A stretch of DNA of 64,000 bases from Virgibacillus siamensis (GTDB lineage: Bacteria; Bacillota; Bacilli; Bacillales; Amphibacillaceae). Positions within the stretch are counted from its first letter, which is position 1, and every line of letters starts with the position of its first letter. The stretch is from positions 186,001-250,000 of the forward strand of contig NZ_FUIH01000007.1 of NCBI RefSeq assembly GCF_900162695.1, given 5' to 3'. The notes beneath the pieces are model-generated. The model was given only the letters and a program-made list of their open reading frames with translations, had not been told where the DNA came from and ran no database searches. Shown piece after piece: positions 17,509 to 25,616 of the stretch. Both the position numbers and the translations under genes were made by a program.

Positions 17509-17772
17509 CATTTTTTTGTTTTAAGGTTATCCATAACAGGATATATAAAAAAGAAAAAATCTCAGAAGAAGGATTATGAGCATGGTAAGGGGCTGTTTTT
17601 AACGAATAATCAGTTCTGTTCAGTTGTTGTCCTGCTGATGGGATATTCCTTTTATAAAACTGCTAATAAAGAAGTTAAGTTGAGACGCGAAAAACAAAAG
17701 CTTGATAGAAGGACTTAATCTTCTTTCAAAAATAGTAATTTAAGGCTGGATACTGTCCTCGTAAACGTTGTC

Positions 17773-17794
17773 ATATCCCCGTTTACGGGGGTAT
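17773..17794. promoter_or_regulatory. GC-rich palindrome, possible CsoR-family operator or hairpin
   Basis: ATATCCCCGT-TT-ACGGGGGTAT forms a 10-bp dyad with one T-G pair and a 2-bp centre. The ATAyCCC...GGGTAT ends resemble the operators before csoR and the persulfide operon, but this site is longer. It lies 75 bp before the DUF421 gene. It has no T-run, so terminator function is unlikely. A hairpin in the leader is the alternative. Confidence 0.4.
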
Positions 17795-17868
17795 TTGGTA
17801 TCAATTTACGATGCTTTGGCTATTATAGTAGAATAAATACTATTTTTGTCAGGATAGGATGAAAGAAT

Positions 17869-18540
17869 ATGGATATAGCCGGTGTCATGGTTAAACTTAC
17901 AGTAGGATTTATTGCTCTTTTTACAATTACAAGGTTAATAGGTAAAACACAGATAAACCAATTAACTCCTTTTGATTTTATATCATCACTGGTGTTGGGT
18001 GAATTCGTGGGAGCAGCAATATATGAAGAAAAAATCCATGTCTGGATGGTGTTGTTTACCATTATCCTTTGGGGTTTATTGGTATTTGGGGTTGAAAAAA
18101 TTACACAAAAATTTCGTTCCACAAGAGGGGTTCTGGAAGGGAACCCCTCTATTGTAATCAGGAACGGTAAAATAGATCAAAAGGTTCTTCGCAAGAATCA
18201 TATGGATATTAATCAGATTCTAAGTCTGCTGCGACAAGAAGGAACTTTTTCAATACGGGAAGTTTCTTATGCGATTTTGGAACCAAACGGTACCATTAGC
18301 GTGCTTAAATACCCTGAATATGATGCCCCAACCAACAACGATTTGGATTTATCTCCAGCGGTTCCAGGGTTGACATTTACGTTAATTAGTGAAGGGAAGA
18401 TTGATAAGCCGAATGTGGAAGCTGCTGGATTTGACAGAGAATGGCTGGAAAAGGAACTGGATGAATACGACGGATGGCAGCCTGAAGAAGTGTTTTATGC
18501 CGAGTGGAATAAACAGGATGGTTTTTACGCCATAAAATAA
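17869..18540 (+). CDS. DUF421 (YetF-like) membrane protein
   Basis: 223 residues. Three N-terminal membrane spans (to about residue 80) with the family motif TRLIGKTQINQLTPFDFISSLVLG, then a cytoplasmic alpha/beta domain with GNPSIVIRNGKI and LLRQEGTFSIREVSYAILEPNG. This is the standard DUF421/YetF layout and length; function unknown, with relatives often induced in sporulation or stress. Start ATG 17869 follows GGATGAAAG. It appears monocistronic, with a GC-rich palindrome upstream. Confidence 0.9.
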   Translation: MDIAGVMVKLTVGFIALFTITRLIGKTQINQLTPFDFISSLVLGEFVGAAIYEEKIHVWMVLFTIILWGLLVFGVEKITQKFRSTRGVLEGNPSIVIRNGKIDQKVLRKNHMDINQILSLLRQEGTFSIREVSYAILEPNGTISVLKYPEYDAPTNNDLDLSPAVPGLTFTLISEGKIDKPNVEAAGFDREWLEKELDEYDGWQPEEVFYAEWNKQDGFYAIK

Positions 18541-18629
18541 GGCGTGTTGGTAAAAGTCCCCAGGTAAAAGTTGGTCCTCCATATAAGGTACAGGCAATGA
18601 TAGAATAAAAGGGGAAAGAAGGTGATCGC

Positions 18630-19832
18630 ATGAGAACAGGTATAGCAAACTCTCCCCTTCACGGAGGCCATTGCCCGCCTTGGTTATTCACAAAAATGAA
18701 GGAGTTAGGTGCGTCTATTGTTCAGACAATGGTAATGGAGTATGGAACGGAGGAAGTGTTGCGAAGACTTTCGGACCCGGTCTGGTTTCAATCCTTTGGA
18801 AGCGTGTTGGGATTTGACTGGCATTCATCCGGTTTAACAACGGTTGTATGCGGAGCACTCAAAGAAGGATTACGGCAGGCACAGGGTGAGATGGGACTGT
18901 TTCTCGTTGGTGGAAAGGGGAAGGCTTCACGAAAAACCCCAATAGAAATTATGGAAGCTGGTGAAAGGTATGGTTTATCAAATGATATCGTTCAATTGCA
19001 ACAGACCAGCCGTACAGTCGCCAAGGTGGACTCTGCCGCGGTGCAAGACGGTTACCAGCTATATCACCATTTTTTAGTTTTTGATCGTTCCGGAAATTGG
19101 GCTGTCATTCAGCAGGGAATGAATGATAAAAATCGCTATGCACGCCGATATCACTGGTTAAGCGAAGAAGTGAAAGATTTTACGAATTCCCCTCAAAAGG
19201 CTGTGTGCGGCGTTCGGAAGAAAAATGTACTTAATTTAGTATCCGGGCAGAATCAGACAACAAGATTGGCCTCGGTTGAGGTCTGTCAGGAAAGGCCGGA
19301 TGACATTAAAGAAGTCTACAATGAAATTATTACGCTCAATGTTGAGAAGAAAAATCAGGGCCCACAGCAACTTAGCCTGTTTGATGAAGGGATGTGGGGT
19401 GAAAATGAAACCACGCCCGACAAGGAAAAACGTTCGACTCCTTTAAGTTCCGTCTTAACTATGCCTGAAAGTCATCCCATTCCATCGCCGCGCTATCTGG
19501 ACAAGATTTTATATAAAATTTATGATAAACCGCCTGAGACTTATCAACAGTTGCTGGAGACGGAAGGAGTGGGGCCTGGTACATTACGGGCATTGGCTAT
19601 GGTGGCAGAGGTCACACATGGTTCGCGGCCATCCTTTGAAGATCCTGTTCGATATGCATTTGCGCATGGCGGAAAGGATGGATATCCTTTTCCTGTTCAA
19701 CGCGGAGATATCACGCAATCCCTTAACGTTTTAAGGGAGGCAATTGAAAAGGGAAAAATAGGGGAAATGGATAAATTAAAATCACTAAGAAGATTAGCTA
19801 AGCAGGAAAATTTAATTGGTGGTAAATCTTAA
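18630..19832 (+). CDS. DUF763 protein
   Basis: 400 residues. The N-terminus RTGIANSPLHGGHCPPWLF is the hallmark of DUF763. The middle carries the conserved KVDSAAVQDGYQLYHHFLVF and the C-terminal region a helix-hairpin-helix-like segment (LLETEGVGPGTLRALAMV), compatible with nucleic-acid binding. Start ATG 18630 follows GAAGGTGATCGC. The family is widespread in archaea and scattered in bacteria; no function is established to my knowledge. The insert at about 255-285 is charged and probably a flexible linker. No operon partner is evident: about 90 bp upstream lies DUF421, and the persulfide operon has its own promoters. Confidence 0.85.
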   Translation: MRTGIANSPLHGGHCPPWLFTKMKELGASIVQTMVMEYGTEEVLRRLSDPVWFQSFGSVLGFDWHSSGLTTVVCGALKEGLRQAQGEMGLFLVGGKGKASRKTPIEIMEAGERYGLSNDIVQLQQTSRTVAKVDSAAVQDGYQLYHHFLVFDRSGNWAVIQQGMNDKNRYARRYHWLSEEVKDFTNSPQKAVCGVRKKNVLNLVSGQNQTTRLASVEVCQERPDDIKEVYNEIITLNVEKKNQGPQQLSLFDEGMWGENETTPDKEKRSTPLSSVLTMPESHPIPSPRYLDKILYKIYDKPPETYQQLLETEGVGPGTLRALAMVAEVTHGSRPSFEDPVRYAFAHGGKDGYPFPVQRGDITQSLNVLREAIEKGKIGEMDKLKSLRRLAKQENLIGGKS

Positions 19833-19862
19833 AGTGATATGGTTTCAATTAAAAATAAACGT

Positions 19863-19891
19863 TTGACAAAATACCTACAGGGGTATATAGT
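19863..19891 (+). promoter_or_regulatory. Promoter 1 of the persulfide operon with CstR-type operator
   Basis: -35 TTGACA (19863-19868), 17-bp spacer, -10 TATAGT (19886-19891). The 16-bp operator ATACCTACAGGGGTAT (19871-19886) fills the spacer. It matches the site before the CstR-like gene at 23147-23162 in sequence and in placement relative to the -10 element. Confidence 0.78.
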
Positions 19892-19913
19892 ATGATGTAT
19901 CATGTTTTCAATA

Positions 19914-19944
19914 AGGGTTCGGTGCAAATGCGAACCCTGTTTTT
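19914..19944 (+). terminator. Intrinsic terminator between the two persulfide-operon promoters
   Basis: Stem AGGGTTCG (19914-19921) with CGAACCCT (19931-19938), 9-base loop, then GTTTTT. It lies only about 20 bp after the expected start point of promoter 1, so transcripts from that promoter should be very short unless readthrough occurs. Promoter 2 follows. Confidence 0.75.
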
Positions 19945-19950
19945 AAACAT

Positions 19951-19979
19951 TTTACAATACCTATACGGGTATGTGTAAT
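19951..19979 (+). promoter_or_regulatory. Promoter 2 of the persulfide operon with second CstR-type operator
   Basis: -35-like TTTACA (19951-19956), 17-bp spacer and -10 TGTAAT (19974-19979; TATAAT at 19979-19984 overlaps). The operator ATACCTATACGGGTAT (19957-19972) again fills the spacer. It is the promoter directly before the DsrE-like gene. Confidence 0.65.
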
Positions 19980-20007
19980 ATAATGAAAAGGAAGGATGGT
20001 CGTATTA

Positions 20008-20487
20008 ATGGAAGGAAAGAAGAAGACAACAATCGTCTTGTTCAGTGGTGACTATGATAAAGCAATGGCTGCATATATCATTGCAAATGGCGCTGCCGCT
20101 TATGATCATGAGGTGACGATTTTCCATACCTTTTGGGGATTAAATGCGCTTCGAAAAGAGAATCAGGTTTCAGTAAAAAAGAAGTTTCTGGAAAAAGCGT
20201 TTGGAAAATTAATGCCAAGGGGCACCAATAAAATGGGTTTATCCAAAATGAATTATTTGGGTATGGGGCCAAAAATGATTAAAAATGTGATGAAGAAACA
20301 CAATGCGATGCCATTGCCGCAGCTAGTAGATATGGCACAGGAGCAAGGTGTAAAACTGATTGCATGTACGATGACGATGGATTTGCTTGGTCTACAAAAA
20401 GAAGAATTGCTGGATGAAATTGAGTATGCAGGAGTTGCTGCATATATCGGCGATGCCGAAGAAGGCAATATTAGTTTATTTATATAG
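20008..20487 (+). CDS. DsrE/DsrF/DrsH-like sulfur-handling protein (YrkE-like)
   Basis: About 159 residues. The N-terminus TTIVLFSGDYDKAMAAYIIA and FTFWGLNALR-like FHTFWGLNALRK are typical of the DsrE-like group; the Cys in KLIACTMTMDLLG is the conserved thiol that probably carries sulfane sulfur. Start is taken at ATG 20008; ATG 19996 overlaps the AAGGAAGG site. It is the first gene of an operon that matches Bacillus yrkE-yrkJ in content: DsrE-like, rhodanese, rhodanese-MBL, TusA and TauE. It likely passes persulfide sulfur between these proteins (inference). Confidence 0.88.
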   Translation: MEGKKKTTIVLFSGDYDKAMAAYIIANGAAAYDHEVTIFHTFWGLNALRKENQVSVKKKFLEKAFGKLMPRGTNKMGLSKMNYLGMGPKMIKNVMKKHNAMPLPQLVDMAQEQGVKLIACTMTMDLLGLQKEELLDEIEYAGVAAYIGDAEEGNISLFI

Positions 20488-20528
20488 AAAGCAATGTTAA
20501 TCAGAACGTAAATTTGGAGGGAAAAGAA

Positions 20529-20825
20529 TTGAAGGAAATTAGTGCAAAAGAATTGGCGGAAAAAGTGAACGCAGGTGAAAAATTACAATTGATCGATGTT
20601 CGGGAAGACTTTGAAGTGGCAGAAGGAATAATTCCCGGTGCACATCATATTCCGCTGGGCGAACTTCCGGACCGACTTGATGAACTGGATATAAACAAGC
20701 ATTATTTTATGATTTGCCGTTCAGGGGGTCGCAGTGGCAAGGCATGTACCTTTTTAAACGGTAAGGGGTATGATGTGACCAACATGACGGGCGGCATGCT
20801 CGATTGGGAAGATAAGGTTGAGTAA
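20529..20825 (+). CDS. Single-domain rhodanese
   Basis: 98 residues, one rhodanese domain: LIDVREDFEVAEGIIPGAHH, then active-site loop ICRSGGRSGKA whose Cys would carry the persulfide, ending NMTGGMLDWE. The start TTG at 20529 follows GGAGGGAAAAGAA; the in-frame TTG at 20514 precedes the site. It lies between the DsrE-like gene and the rhodanese-MBL gene with short spacers, as part of the CstR-controlled operon. The role is sulfane-sulfur transfer from persulfides or thiosulfate in the cytoplasm. Confidence 0.9.
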   Translation: MKEISAKELAEKVNAGEKLQLIDVREDFEVAEGIIPGAHHIPLGELPDRLDELDINKHYFMICRSGGRSGKACTFLNGKGYDVTNMTGGMLDWEDKVE

Positions 20826-20846
20826 ATATACAAGGGAGGTAAGAAG

Positions 20847-21977
20847 ATGTCTAAATCAATGACGGTTCAAGAACTTGCAAAAAGGATTGTGAATCAGGAA
20901 AGAACTTTTATTCTGGATGTAAGAAATAAAGATGAATTTGAAAAATGGAAGATTGAAGGCAAGACGATTGAGGTTGTCAACATGCCTTACTATAACCTAT
21001 TGGATAGTGTTGAACCTGTGTCCGACTATACGGACAAGGACCGGGAAATAATTGTTGCCTGTGCAAAGGGCGGTTCCTCTCAGATGGTGGCTGATTTACT
21101 CGAAGATGCAGGTTTTACAAATGTATATAGTCTGGAAGGGGGGATGAAAGCTTGGAGTGAACACTTGGAACCTGTGAAAATAGGGGATTTGCAAGATGGA
21201 GGAACACTTTATCAATTTGTGCGTCTGGGTAAAGGCTGCCTTTCGTATTTTATCGAATCCAACGGGGAAGCAGTAGTTGTTGATGCAGCCAGAATGACTG
21301 GAGTTTATGAACAATTTGCTAAGAAGCTTGGAGTGAAAATTAAATACGTTATCGACACACATTTGCATGCAGATCACATTTCCGGTGGAAGACATCTGGC
21401 AAAACAGGCGGGAGCAGCGTATTACTTACCGCCCAAAGATGCGACAGAAGTGACGTTCGATTTCACCCCGGTGGAAGAAGGTTCTGATATTACAGTGGGA
21501 GATACGACGGTTGACGTGCAACCCATCTATTCTCCGGGACACACAATAGGCAGTACCTCATTTATTGTGGATGAAACGTATTTGCTGAGCGGCGATACAT
21601 TATTTGTGGAATCAATAGGCCGCCCGGATTTGGCCGGATTAGCGGAAGACTGGGTGGATGATCTTCGTGAAACGCTCTATCACAGGTACAGAAACCTCTC
21701 GAAGGATTTGATTGTACTGCCCGCACATTATTCATTTGCAAAGGAAATGGGGGACGGCGGTAAGATTTTTGCCCGTTTAGGTGCTTTATACAGTGAAAAT
21801 TCAGGACTTCGAATAGGAGATGAGAAGGAATTTAGAAAAATGGTGACTGAAAACCTTCCACCTCAACCGAACGAGCATGAAACCATTCGAAAAACAAATA
21901 TGGGCAAAATAAATCCCGATCAGGAAAAGCAAAAAGAAATGGAAATCGGCCCAAACCGTTGTGCAGTAGCTAGGTAA
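20847..21977 (+). CDS. Rhodanese-MBL fusion, persulfide-dioxygenase-like (YrkH-type)
   Basis: 376 residues. Residues 1-110 form a rhodanese domain with active Cys near 72 ([13 protein letters not shown]). From about 115 a metallo-beta-lactamase fold follows with [11 protein letters not shown] (about 171), [27 protein letters not shown] and LPAHYSF, the non-haem iron site of ETHE1-like persulfide dioxygenases. The tail ends in a Cys (NRCAVAR). It would oxidise persulfide and transfer sulfur in one polypeptide. Domain order is rhodanese first. Start ATG 20847 follows AAGGGAGGT. The family is clear; dioxygenase activity is inferred from homologues. Confidence 0.9.
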   Translation: MSKSMTVQELAKRIVNQERTFILDVRNKDEFEKWKIEGKTIEVVNMPYYNLLDSVEPVSDYTDKDREIIVACAKGGSSQMVADLLEDAGFTNVYSLEGGMKAWSEHLEPVKIGDLQDGGTLYQFVRLGKGCLSYFIESNGEAVVVDAARMTGVYEQFAKKLGVKIKYVIDTHLHADHISGGRHLAKQAGAAYYLPPKDATEVTFDFTPVEEGSDITVGDTTVDVQPIYSPGHTIGSTSFIVDETYLLSGDTLFVESIGRPDLAGLAEDWVDDLRETLYHRYRNLSKDLIVLPAHYSFAKEMGDGGKIFARLGALYSENSGLRIGDEKEFRKMVTENLPPQPNEHETIRKTNMGKINPDQEKQKEMEIGPNRCAVAR

Positions 21978-22043
21978 AGTGAACCATTGATCGGAAGGGC
22001 TAATTGCCGGATAACAGGAAATTATTTATGGGAGGAATTGAAA

Positions 22044-22271
22044 ATGGAAGCAACAAAATTATTAGATGCAAAAGGATTGGCTTGTCCAATGCCAATCGTA
22101 AAAGCGAAGAAGGCTATCGGAGAAATTAATTCTGGTGACGTATTGGAAATCCACGCTACAGATAAAGGATCCAAAAGCGACCTGACTGCATGGGCAAAAT
22201 CGGGCGGTCATGAACTGCTGCAAGATACAGAAGAAAATGGTGTTTTCAAATTCTGGATCAAAAAGGCATAA
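22044..22271 (+). CDS. TusA-family sulfurtransferase
   Basis: 75 residues, a complete TusA domain: LDAKGLACPMPIVKAKKAI with the sulfur-carrying Cys in the CPxP motif, and GDVLEIHATDKGSKSDL. Start ATG 22044 is preceded by GGGAGGAATTG; the longer open frame from 21987 lacks a site. It sits between the rhodanese-MBL and TauE genes and probably shuttles sulfane sulfur between the operon's rhodaneses. Confidence 0.92.
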   Translation: MEATKLLDAKGLACPMPIVKAKKAIGEINSGDVLEIHATDKGSKSDLTAWAKSGGHELLQDTEENGVFKFWIKKA

Positions 22272-22320
22272 AGATGACCAATCCAGCTTTGGGTCCCCTC
22301 GTATCGGGGGGATATTAATT

Positions 22321-23109
22321 ATGGAATACAGTATTATTGTTATTTTAACCATTTTTCTTATAGGATTCATTGGTTCCTTTATTTCTGGAATGGTTGGTAT
22401 TGGCGGCGCCATCGTTAATTTCCCGATGTTATTGTATCTTCCCGCTGCTTTAGGGGTGGCTGATTTTAGTTCATATGAAGTGTCGGGGATTACAGCTGTC
22501 CAGGTGTTATTTGCAACAATTGGCGGTGTCTGGGTTTATCGAAAAGGCGGTTATTTAAATAAAATTGTCATTGGTTACATGGGAATTAGTATACTGATTG
22601 GAAGTTTTGCCGGTGGATTTATATCTTCTTATATGACGGAAGCTGGAGTTAATCTTGTTTATGGGGTTCTGGCATTACTTGCTGCAATCATGATGTTTGT
22701 CCCCAAAAAGGAATTGGATGACACTGCACTGAACACGAATGATTTCAACCGCTGGCTTGCTGCTTCACTAGCGCTGGTTGTCGGAATCGGTTCTGGCATT
22801 GTTGGTGCAGGCGGGGCATTTATTCTGATGCCTATCATGCTGCTTGTGTTGAAAGTTCCAACTAGAATTGCAATCGCCTCATCCTTGGCAATTACATTTA
22901 TTTCGTCAATTGGCTCAACTACCGGTAAAGTGTTAACGGATCAAGTACTACTTGTTCCGGCAGTTATCATGGTTGTAGCGAGTTTAATCGCCTCACCATT
23001 GGGTGCAAAATTCGGGAAAAACGTAAACACAACGATTTTACAATCGATTCTGGTTATCTTGATAGTTGCGACTGGAGTTAAAGTCTGGGTGGATATTTTC
23101 AGTGGTTAA
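22321..23109 (+). CDS. TauE/SafE-family sulfite/anion exporter
   Basis: 262 residues with about eight membrane spans in two homologous halves; each half opens with the family pattern (GFIGSFISGMVGIGGAIVNF and VVGIGSGIVGAGGAFILMP). In sulfide and persulfide detoxification operons these carriers probably export sulfite or related oxyanions formed by the persulfide dioxygenase. Start ATG 22321 follows CGGGGGGAT; the frame from 22210 overlaps TusA and is rejected. It is the last gene of the operon before the regulator, which has its own promoter. Confidence 0.9.
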   Translation: MEYSIIVILTIFLIGFIGSFISGMVGIGGAIVNFPMLLYLPAALGVADFSSYEVSGITAVQVLFATIGGVWVYRKGGYLNKIVIGYMGISILIGSFAGGFISSYMTEAGVNLVYGVLALLAAIMMFVPKKELDDTALNTNDFNRWLAASLALVVGIGSGIVGAGGAFILMPIMLLVLKVPTRIAIASSLAITFISSIGSTTGKVLTDQVLLVPAVIMVVASLIASPLGAKFGKNVNTTILQSILVILIVATGVKVWVDIFSG

Positions 23110-23138
23110 GTATAAATCTCACTATGAATACTATTATT

Positions 23139-23167
23139 TTGCAATCATACGCAGAGGGGTATATAGT
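23139..23167 (+). promoter_or_regulatory. cstR promoter with CstR-type operator
   Basis: -35 TTGCAA (23139-23144), 17-bp spacer, -10 TATAGT (23162-23167). The operator ATACGCAGAGGGGTAT (23147-23162) overlaps the first base of the -10, exactly as in promoter 1 at 19863. The regulator should therefore repress its own gene together with the operon upstream. Confidence 0.75.
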
Positions 23168-23207
23168 GAAAGTGACTATGATTGGTTAAAAAGAAAGGGT
23201 GCCTCCA

Positions 23208-23468
23208 ATGAACTATGATGATCAGGTAAAGAATAGAATTAAACGTGTTGAAGGTCAGGTCAGGGGATTGTTGAAAGCGATGGACGAAGGAAAAGAATGC
23301 CGTGATGTGGTGAATCAGATGACAGCTGCCAGAAATGCACTTGACCGAACTGCGGCTTTAATTGTCAGCAGAAATTTGGAGGAGTGTATTCGTGAGGAGA
23401 AGGAATCCGGAAAAAGTTCTGAGGATTTGATTAAGGAAGCGGTAAACTTGCTTGTGAAAAGCAGGTAA
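23208..23468 (+). CDS. cstR: CstR-type persulfide-sensing repressor (CsoR family)
   Basis: 86 residues, CsoR/RcnR fold with KRVEGQVRGLLKAM. Counting from the ATG at 23208, the two cysteines are Cys31 and Cys60, the pair that forms di- to tetrasulfide bridges in CstR. The Cu(I)-ligand His and third Cys of CsoR are absent, unlike the paralogue at 8486. It should sense persulfide and release the three ATACC-N6-GGGTAT-like operators in this region. The start is set by AGAAAGGGTG 7 bases ahead; GTG 23199 overlaps it. Confidence 0.9.
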   Translation: MNYDDQVKNRIKRVEGQVRGLLKAMDEGKECRDVVNQMTAARNALDRTAALIVSRNLEECIREEKESGKSSEDLIKEAVNLLVKSR

Positions 23469-23504
23469 CCAACCGATAAGCTGCTTGTATGGAAGGTGAT
23501 AATT

Positions 23505-24071
23505 ATGACTGACAAACGTTTTAACCCGGAAAAAGCACATAAGCTGATGAGTGCAGATCGCAGGAAGAAATTACCGCCAGATGAAGTAATAAAGTATATG
23601 GACTTGGAGCAAAATCATAATGTTGCTGACCTTGGTGCAGGTACCGGATACTTCACTATTCCGATTTCTAAACAAACAAAAGAAGTGTATGCCGTAGATA
23701 TAGAACCGAAAATGTTGGAGATGCTGAAGGAAAATGCGGCAGAAGAGGGGCTTAAAAACATTCACTATGTTGAAAGTGATTTGGATCATATCCAACTGGA
23801 AGACAATTCTGCAGATTGGATTATGTGTTCATTTGTAATTCATGAGGTGCCTGATGTCAACCAAACACTTCAGGAAATAAAACGGATTTTGAAGCCGGAT
23901 GGACAGTTGTTCATGATTGAGTGGGAAGCTGTGGAAACCGATTCAGGACCGCCATTGAATCATCGGATTCCGTCCGAAAATCTGATGAAGTCATTGGAAC
24001 TGAACGGTTTTCACGCTGAATTGATTCAATTGAACCCAGAAAATTACGCATGTAAAGCCGTGCCTAAATAA
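23505..24071 (+). CDS. Class I SAM-dependent methyltransferase
   Basis: 188 residues. SAM-binding motif I VADLGAGTGYFTIPI, acidic end of strand 2 (VYAVDIEPKML), motif near VESDLDHIQL and post-motif IMCSFVIHEVPD. Start ATG 23505 follows GGAAGGTGA, 37 bp after cstR, so it is probably cotranscribed with that regulator. Methyltransferases of this type are often found with persulfide or metalloid genes, but the acceptor here is unknown. A terminator follows. Confidence 0.85.
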   Translation: MTDKRFNPEKAHKLMSADRRKKLPPDEVIKYMDLEQNHNVADLGAGTGYFTIPISKQTKEVYAVDIEPKMLEMLKENAAEEGLKNIHYVESDLDHIQLEDNSADWIMCSFVIHEVPDVNQTLQEIKRILKPDGQLFMIEWEAVETDSGPPLNHRIPSENLMKSLELNGFHAELIQLNPENYACKAVPK

Positions 24072-24080
24072 ATGTCTGAT

Positions 24081-24117
24081 AAGCAATGGAGGGAATAGTA
24101 AAGCCTTCATTGCTTTT
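24081..24117 (+). terminator. Intrinsic terminator after the methyltransferase gene
   Basis: Stem AAGCAATGGAGG (24081-24092) with CCTTCATTGCTT (24104-24115), about 11-base loop and T6. It ends the cstR-methyltransferase unit. Confidence 0.82.
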
Positions 24118-24192
24118 TTAATAAAAGATATTCATCAAATTTTCACATTGGTCAAGTAGTATATGGTGTGTACTGAAAGGAGGTATCACTTG

Positions 24193-24840
24193 GTGGCAGC
24201 GGCAGGTAAATTAATGTCTGTCGGGATAATCGTTTTAAGTATCGCAATCGGGATTATTAGTTTGATTATTTTTGGCAGGCTTTCAAAGAAGCATCGAAAA
24301 AACTATTTGGAAGAAATTACTTCACACTTCATTAATCTTATAATCTTTATCTGGGCAGGAAAAATCATCTTGAATTTTCGTGTTTTCATGGTAGATCCAC
24401 TGTCCATACTAGCTTATCCAAGTGATTCGAAGTCATTTTATCTGGCTGTATTTTTCAGTACGGTGTTGTTTTTTTATAAGTCTTCAAAGTGGCAGTTAGA
24501 TACTCTGCTATTCCTGGAATCTTTCCTGCTTGTACTGCTGACGGCGTCATTTGTATATGAATTTATCCAATACATATGGAACGACAACCAATTAGCATTT
24601 GGATATCTGATGTTGCTGGCAGTGCTTTTGTTCATCTTTATTTTTACCCTGAACCGCTTTTCGTCGAGTACATTAATACTCGTGATTTTGACGGTCTGGT
24701 TTATAGGGGTATCGTTATTGCTTTTTATTCAACCGTTTGTGACTGTGTTCAGCTACATGATTGCACCATGGTTTCTGGGTCTTATATTCATTACCGGTTA
24801 TTTATATATTCTATATTGTAAAAGAAAGAGGAGATTGTAA
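24193..24840 (+). CDS. Multi-span membrane protein of unknown function, in ccdA operon
   Basis: About 215 residues with six or seven hydrophobic segments, a basic loop after the first (GRLSKKHRKNY), and a basic C-terminus (YCKRKRRL). It has no Cys pair and no motif I recognise. AAAGGAGGT precedes both TTG 24190 and GTG 24193; spacing favours 24193. Its stop overlaps the ccdA start (TAATG), so it is translated together with ccdA, and it is presumably a partner in the same membrane redox process. The C-terminal half vaguely resembles small disulfide-exchange membrane proteins, which I cannot support further. Confidence 0.65.
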   Translation: MAAAGKLMSVGIIVLSIAIGIISLIIFGRLSKKHRKNYLEEITSHFINLIIFIWAGKIILNFRVFMVDPLSILAYPSDSKSFYLAVFFSTVLFFYKSSKWQLDTLLFLESFLLVLLTASFVYEFIQYIWNDNQLAFGYLMLLAVLLFIFIFTLNRFSSSTLILVILTVWFIGVSLLLFIQPFVTVFSYMIAPWFLGLIFITGYLYILYCKRKRRL

Positions 24841-25598
24841 TGGGTGGAATCGAAGCAGACACTATGTTAGTTGTTGGAATGTTTTTGGCAATGGGCGCTG
24901 GTGCATTATCCTTTCTGTCACCGTGTGTGCTGCCAATTTTCCCGGCATATATGTCGTATATTACCGGTATTAGTGTGAAAGAATTGCAGGGAGACAAAAA
25001 TGCGAAAATACGCCGTCAGCTTTTAAGTCATTCGCTCATTTTTTTGTTTGCAGTTTCCCTGGTATTTATTAGTTTGGGTGCGAGTGCTTCCATTTTAGGT
25101 CAGTGGGCGAAAGATTTGCTTATTGGTAAATCCGGATTGCTGATTCAACGGATGGCCGGAATTTTAATTATTGTGATGGGATTTTTTGTTGCCGGTTGGT
25201 TTACCATCCCAACACTGATGAAGGAAAAAAGGTACCAATTTTCCAAAAGACCAGCAGGGTATATCGGAACATTTTTTATTGGATTGGGTTTTGCAGCGGG
25301 GTGGACACCATGTATAGGACCGATTTTTGGGTCGATTTTGCTTTTAGCTGCAAGTAACCCTGGTCAGGGTGTGTTTTATACGGTCATGTATGTAATTGGT
25401 TTTTCGTTACCATTTCTTTTGTTGACGTTTTTTCTTGGCTCAACAAAATGGATTGTCAGACACAGCCAGATGATTATGAAAGCCGGGGCAGTGATTATGA
25501 TCATTATGGGACTTGTGTTGTTTTTTGGGATGATGCCGCGTATTACAGGTTTTCTGCTTAATCTTGTGCAGGATACATGGTTGTCTGAATTAGGATAA
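24840..25598 (+). CDS. ccdA: CcdA-family cytochrome c biogenesis / thiol-electron transfer protein
   Basis: 252 residues, six membrane spans. The two conserved Cys lie in SPCVLPIFPAY (span 1) and AAGWTPCIGPIFGS (span 4), forming the membrane disulfide relay that passes electrons from cytoplasmic thioredoxin to extracytoplasmic thiol-disulfide proteins. It is followed by a ResA-like thioredoxin, its likely partner. Start ATG 24840 follows GAGGAGATT. The paralogue type (cytochrome maturation or other extracytoplasmic thiol repair) cannot be told. Confidence 0.9.
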   Translation: MGGIEADTMLVVGMFLAMGAGALSFLSPCVLPIFPAYMSYITGISVKELQGDKNAKIRRQLLSHSLIFLFAVSLVFISLGASASILGQWAKDLLIGKSGLLIQRMAGILIIVMGFFVAGWFTIPTLMKEKRYQFSKRPAGYIGTFFIGLGFAAGWTPCIGPIFGSILLLAASNPGQGVFYTVMYVIGFSLPFLLLTFFLGSTKWIVRHSQMIMKAGAVIMIIMGLVLFFGMMPRITGFLLNLVQDTWLSELG

Positions 25599-25616
25599 TT
25601 AGGAGGAGAAGTAATC

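Noticed and set aside
17577..17720. Small membrane peptide gene in the amidohydrolase/DUF421 gap
   Set aside because: The frame from 17637 encodes about 26 residues with a hydrophobic start, but there is no ribosome site; at most a remnant.
19898..19945. Riboswitch or T-box leader before the persulfide operon
   Set aside because: The leader between promoter 1 and the terminator is only about 50 nt, too short for a known aptamer; protein operators explain the region better.
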